Assembly (NCBI GenBank): GCA_022837485.1
Contig: JALHHH010000037.1
Coordinates: 1 to 27,707, forward strand
Source: Bacteroidales bacterium
Lineage (GTDB): Bacteria; Bacteroidota; Bacteroidia; Bacteroidales; Lentimicrobiaceae
Reading direction: 5' to 3'
DNA: 27,707 nt
Under the pieces are notes generated by a model. It searched no databases. It was not told where the DNA came from and saw nothing but the letters and a program-made list of their open reading frames with translations. The position numbers and the translations under genes are program-made. This document shows positions 24,467 through 27,707 of the stretch, piece by piece (positions within the stretch are counted from its first letter, which is position 1; the number at the start of each line of letters is the position of its first letter).

Positions 24467-24497
24467 TTGATATAGAGAATTATTCGTTTTACCTTTG
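24467..24497 (+). promoter_or_regulatory. Promoter of the FemAB-like gene
   Basis: TTG (24467-24469) and TACCTTTG (24490-24497) are 20 bp apart, an exact match to the Bacteroidota -33/-7 pattern. Transcription should begin near 24504, leaving a leader of about 190 nt before the ATG at 24693. Confidence 0.65.
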
Positions 24498-24692
24498 CAG
24501 CCTGCCTATAAACCGATAATGAAATTCGTAAAGCTCAGACCTAAAATTCCCGGAAAACCCGGAACAGATCACTCCTAACTGATTTAGCATCGGGGTAGTA
24601 GAATATTACCCAATCCATATTTATTTATAAATCAAAATCGTATCCGGTTTCCAATAAACCGGCGACTTTCATTTATTTTCACAACCCTTATC
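24498..24692 (+). other. Structured leader of the FemAB-like gene with a short ORF
   Basis: The predicted untranslated leader contains a 19-codon frame (24519-24578) rich in Lys and Pro, a hairpin GGGTA (24593-24597) with TACCC (24607-24611), and a hairpin CCGGTTT (24644-24650) with AAACCGG (24656-24662) ending 30 bp before the ATG. No known riboswitch was recognised. The short frame may be a leader peptide or fortuitous. Confidence 0.3.
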
Positions 24693-24773
24693 ATGGAACC
24701 GGTAAAGGTCAGCTTAAAGAAAACAAAAGAAATTGTACCAACAGGCATTTTACAGCAGACGGCTTTCTGGGCA

Positions 24774-24831
24774 AAATTCAAACACAAAACCGGATGGTAT
24801 CCAAATTCAAACACAAAACCGGATGGTATCC
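24774..24831 (+). repeat. 29-bp perfect tandem duplication inside the FemAB-like gene
   Basis: Unit 1 is 24774-24802 and unit 2 is 24803-24831, identical at all 29 positions (each begins AAATTCAAACAC and ends GGATGGTATCC). The bases flanking the pair differ, so the repeat is exactly two units. It shifts the reading frame of the gene by two bases. Confidence 0.98.
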
Positions 24832-25813
24832 GCTGGCGTTCGACATATTCGAACCCGACCCGCAACGCTTTGGATTTTGGTCGCATAACGGCGATATTCT
24901 GATTCTGCTCAAAGAAACGGGGCAGGAGGGGGTTATTGCCTATGCCCCTTACGGCCCTGAAATAGTTCCCGACGAAGAGTTGCGCGGACTCTGGCTTGAG
25001 TCGCTTTCCGAAGCACTGAAGCCTTTTCTGCCCGAGCGCTGCCTCAATATCCGTTATGACCTCGAATGGCCATCGCTTTGGACTGGTGATGAAACAGAAT
25101 GGCCTGAGACACCTCTTCAGGAGATGCGGTTTAATATGGGAACTTCCAACTGGAATCTGAAGAAAGCTCCCACCAATATCTTGCCTTCAAATACTGTGGT
25201 ACTGCCCCTCGACCGCGATCCGGACGAGCTGCTGATGGATATGAAGTCCAAAACCCGCTACAACATCCGTTTGTCGGCAAGAAAAAATATAAACGTAAGA
25301 ATAGCAGACGCATCGGGACTCGATGAATGGTATAGGTTGTACAACAATACCGTACAAAGAAACCATATTGTCTCGGAAAAAAAGGACTATTTCCGGCAGG
25401 TTTTATCGACCCAGGCGGAGGAAACGATTTCACCGGCAGAAATTACACTCCTGCTGGCCGAGTATCAAGGGGAGCCCCTTGCGGGGATGTTTCTGGCATT
25501 TTCAGGCGATCGTGCCACGTATCTTTATGGAGCATCTGCCTCTCACCACCGCGATATGATGGCTCCGTATTTACTGCAATGGAATGCAATACTGATGAGC
25601 AGAGAAAAAGGCTGTACGGAATACGATCTGTTTGGAATCAGTGGAAAAGCCGATCCATCGCATCCTATGTACGGTCTTTACCGGTTTAAAACAGGCTTTG
25701 GCGGAATTATCAAGCACCGTATGGGTTGCTGGGATTACCCCCTGAATCGGGAGGCATACGAACGGTTTCGAATCAATGAGATGGTGTCAGCCGGTTTTCA
25801 TGTACGCGTCTGA
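24794..25813 (+). CDS. FemAB-like protein, N-terminally truncated frame restarted at an ATG created by the duplication
   Basis: If the gene is expressed as written, this 339-aa frame is the only one that could give a nearly complete protein. Its ATG (24794) is the GGATGG in the first repeat unit, which becomes in frame with the downstream coding region only because of the duplication. The product would begin MVSKFKHKTGWYP and lack about 27 residues of the original N-terminus (through ILQQTAFWA). No ribosome-binding signal is evident. It contains both GNAT-like halves except the first strand and helix. Translation from this start is speculative; the alternative is a null allele. Confidence 0.5.
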   Translation: MVSKFKHKTGWYPLAFDIFEPDPQRFGFWSHNGDILILLKETGQEGVIAYAPYGPEIVPDEELRGLWLESLSEALKPFLPERCLNIRYDLEWPSLWTGDETEWPETPLQEMRFNMGTSNWNLKKAPTNILPSNTVVLPLDRDPDELLMDMKSKTRYNIRLSARKNINVRIADASGLDEWYRLYNNTVQRNHIVSEKKDYFRQVLSTQAEETISPAEITLLLAEYQGEPLAGMFLAFSGDRATYLYGASASHHRDMMAPYLLQWNAILMSREKGCTEYDLFGISGKADPSHPMYGLYRFKTGFGGIIKHRMGCWDYPLNREAYERFRINEMVSAGFHVRV

Positions 25814-25837
25814 TACGGGTAAAAACCGGGCAAAAGA

Positions 25838-27652
25838 TTACTCGTCTTCAAACATCACAGAAAGTGCAACCACCCCGGGACCTGCGTTAACGCCCAAAAC
25901 GGGTGATGCATCGTTGATGAATTCAGGTTCCAGTCCGCACAATTCCCGCATCCGCTCCGAATACCAGCCGGCTCCGGCCAGATTGCGTGCATGGGAAATG
26001 GAATAACCCCATATTTTACGCCCTTCAGCCAGACTCTGGATGCGGGACATAATCAACTCCATACTCGCTTTTTCTGTAAAGGGCTTGCCAAAAACTTCAG
26101 TTTTACCCTCATCGTTTACGGTAACAATCGGTTTCAGGTTCAGCAAAGTGCCTATGAATCCTTTGGTGTGACTCACCCTGCCGCTTTTTACCATATATTT
26201 TATGGTGCGCGATGAAACAAATATTTTTGTCTCCTTTGACCAACCGGCAGACTTGCTTACAATTTCTTCGTGTGTGGTGCCCTTTTCAAGTTCTTTTGCA
26301 GCTCTCAGAACTATCAGCCCGAGACCACTCGATAACCTCTTCGAATCAATTACACTGATTTTCTTACCGCTGTGTTCGGAAACCGCATGTGAGGCTTTGG
26401 AGCTGTTGCTCCAGGTACCGCTCATCTTAGAACTGATATGAAATCCAATTATAGACTCATAATGACTTGCCAGATAAGAATATCTGTTAAAGAAATCCTT
26501 ATACGCAGGTTGCGCGGTAGTCGGATAAACCGGTGATTTATCAATCATTGAATAAAACTGGGCCGGCATTATCGTTAATCGGTCAAGAAAATAATTTTCA
26601 CCGAAATGTACGCTAAGTGGGACGACATGAAGCTGATACTTTTCAATGATCTCCTGAGGCAGGTCGCAGGTGGAGTCGGTAACGATGGCAACAGGGAATT
26701 TGGCGTTAGCGGCAACTTCTTTCTGCATTACCATATCGTCAACTTTCTGGTAAGTGATGTTACCATAGCGCGACAACACTTTCATTACCTTGGCGGGATG
26801 GTCGCTGTGAATATGCACCCTCATTTTTTTTGCGGAGCCGGCAACAACCATGGAGTCGCCCATATGAGCAATGGATTTTCTGACAAGGCTCAGATCTGCT
26901 TTCTTCTTTTCATCCAGAAGTAACATGGCTTCCGTGCAATACCTGAAAGTAATTTCATCGTGTGAAACAATTTCAGAATCAGCAATTACTACGGTTTCCC
27001 TTCCAGAAAGAAGCTTTCTCAGCTCACCTGCTTTCACAAATTCAACCATGCCCTGAAGAAAAACAACAAAGCCTTTTGCACCTGCATCCACCACATTCGA
27101 TTTTGCAAGTGTTTCCAGCTGAAGGGTGGTCGCCTGCAGAGATTCAACCGCTTTTTGATATGCCTTTGCCAGCAGTTCAATGAAGTCCTGAATGGTATCT
27201 TTCAGTATATAAATAAATTCAGCCCATTCACGGATAACGGTAATCATAGTACCTTCAACCGGATTGGCAATTGCTTCGTAAGCATATGTTACTGCCTTCT
27301 TCACCACTTCGGCAAAAGTCTCTACGCTTACAGTCTCGTGTTTCTGAATTTCATTACTGAAGCCATATATAAACTGCGCAAAAATAATTCCCGAGTTGCC
27401 GCGGGCTCCGCTGAGGGCCGCATCTGCCAGCGCCGCAGCGGTTAATTTAATATCGGCTGTAGGTATCGGACTCTCCACAATGGAGCGCATGGTGGAAGCC
27501 AGGTTGGTTCCCGTGTCAGCATCTGCTACAGGAAACACATTTATTTTATTGATCAGAACCTGGTTTTCAAATATTTTTTGAGCTCCAGCCAGAAAGCTGT
27601 AATAGAGCGTTTTACCATCAAGCTCCGTTACCTGTTTGGTAGTCTTGTTCAA
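25838..27652 (-). CDS. DAK2-DegV fusion protein (FakA-FakB-like, putative fatty acid kinase)
   Basis: 604 aa. Residues 1-210 are a DAK2/DhaL kinase domain with INVFPVADADTGTNLAST (Mg-ATP acidic loop, 37-54), SGARGNSGII (81-90) and NVVDAGAKG (186-194). Residues about 235-312 match the FakA middle domain, with Cys239 in YCTEAML and His280/His282 in VHIHSD. Residues 319-604 are a complete DegV (FakB-like) lipid-binding domain: VTDSTCDLP, the PTTAQP loop at 377-382, SSKMSGTWSN and KSGRVSHTKGFIG. In Firmicutes FakA and FakB are separate proteins that phosphorylate fatty acids; here kinase and carrier are in one chain. The start is TTG at 27652: there is no ATG or GTG between it and an in-frame stop at 27683-27685, and the next ATG (codon 55) would remove the active site. 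It converges on the FemAB-like gene with a 24-bp gap. Confidence 0.92.
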   Translation of the reverse strand: MNKTTKQVTELDGKTLYYSFLAGAQKIFENQVLINKINVFPVADADTGTNLASTMRSIVESPIPTADIKLTAAALADAALSGARGNSGIIFAQFIYGFSNEIQKHETVSVETFAEVVKKAVTYAYEAIANPVEGTMITVIREWAEFIYILKDTIQDFIELLAKAYQKAVESLQATTLQLETLAKSNVVDAGAKGFVVFLQGMVEFVKAGELRKLLSGRETVVIADSEIVSHDEITFRYCTEAMLLLDEKKKADLSLVRKSIAHMGDSMVVAGSAKKMRVHIHSDHPAKVMKVLSRYGNITYQKVDDMVMQKEVAANAKFPVAIVTDSTCDLPQEIIEKYQLHVVPLSVHFGENYFLDRLTIMPAQFYSMIDKSPVYPTTAQPAYKDFFNRYSYLASHYESIIGFHISSKMSGTWSNSSKASHAVSEHSGKKISVIDSKRLSSGLGLIVLRAAKELEKGTTHEEIVSKSAGWSKETKIFVSSRTIKYMVKSGRVSHTKGFIGTLLNLKPIVTVNDEGKTEVFGKPFTEKASMELIMSRIQSLAEGRKIWGYSISHARNLAGAGWYSERMRELCGLEPEFINDASPVLGVNAGPGVVALSVMFEDE

Positions 27653-27707
27653 TGTAGGATGGTTTGGTGAAAAATGGTGCGATTATCCGGGGCGATGATG
27701 TTCCGGG

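Larger units (their letters stand above)
24693..25813 (+). pseudogene. FemAB-family (GNAT-fold) peptidoglycan-bridge aminoacyltransferase gene, split by a 29-bp tandem duplication
   Basis: The gene is interrupted by a frameshift. From the ATG at 24693 the frame encodes the usual N-terminus (ILQQTAFWAKFKHKTGWYP) but then runs out of frame and stops at 24902 after 69 aa. Bases 24774-24802 are repeated exactly at 24803-24831; 29 is not a multiple of three. Removing one copy joins the two frames precisely into 363 aa, continuing LAFDIFEPDPQRF through the second GNAT domain with KTRYNIRLSARK, LFGISGKADPSHP and LYRFKTGFGG. FemAB-type enzymes transfer an amino acid from aminoacyl-tRNA in cross-bridge or related acylations; the substrate here is unknown. 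The promoter is intact and the downstream sequence is undamaged, so the lesion is recent, reversible, or an assembly artefact. Confidence 0.9.

Overview
The window looks like a chromosomal segment of a member of the Bacteroidota, probably a Bacteroidales-like organism with fermentative metabolism. The evidence is the set of families present (TIGR02757/DUF2400, fused E1 alpha/beta dehydrogenase, DAK2-DegV fusion, C69 and M1 peptidases, NdpA-type nucleoid protein), the near absence of Shine-Dalgarno sequences, and several candidate promoters matching the Bacteroidota -33 TTG / -7 TAnnTTTG pattern. No rRNA, tRNA, insertion sequence, prophage or CRISPR array was seen. It reads as ordinary core and metabolic chromosome, not a mobile island.

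Layout. Positions 1-2216 (+) hold the end of etfA and an acyl-CoA dehydrogenase, closed by a terminator. Convergent to them are a fused 2-oxoacid dehydrogenase E1 (2390-4819, -) and an upstream exported carboxypeptidase-like-domain protein (5074-5868, -). A YceI-family lipoprotein (6131-6790, +) follows, with an unusual set of inverted repeats before it and a long-looped terminator after it. A glutathione peroxidase (-) and an MFS-like membrane protein (+) diverge at about 7.7 kb; the transporter meets an M1 metallopeptidase tail to tail at 9130. A thioredoxin-like protein and a TIGR02757 protein (both -) come next. From 12641 to 16897 (-) lies a metabolic cluster: an aminotransferase followed by a four-subunit ferredoxin-dependent 2-oxoacid oxidoreductase. 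Then come a Mpv17-like membrane protein and an NdpA-like protein (-), a small unknown protein plus a C69 dipeptidase (+), an ADP-forming acyl-CoA synthetase (-), a DUF1295 membrane protein (-), a FemAB-family gene split by a 29-bp tandem duplication (+), and a DAK2-DegV (FakA-FakB-like) fusion (-).

How the genes could work together (inference): peptidases release amino acids; the aminotransferase converts them to 2-oxoacids; the ferredoxin oxidoreductase or the E1 enzyme converts these to acyl-CoA; the ADP-forming synthetase recovers ATP; ETF and the acyl-CoA dehydrogenase handle acyl-CoA redox. This describes amino-acid fermentation, assembled from several transcription units.

Most notable observations: (1) the exact 29-bp tandem duplication that frameshifts the FemAB gene and creates a new in-frame ATG; (2) a perfect PurR/LacI-type palindrome before the oxidoreductase operon; (3) the FakA-FakB-like fusion with a TTG start; (4) the conflict between lipobox and catalytic N-terminal Cys in the C69 peptidase; (5) structured repeats on both sides of yceI. 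I do not see a clearly new multi-gene defence or mobile system.
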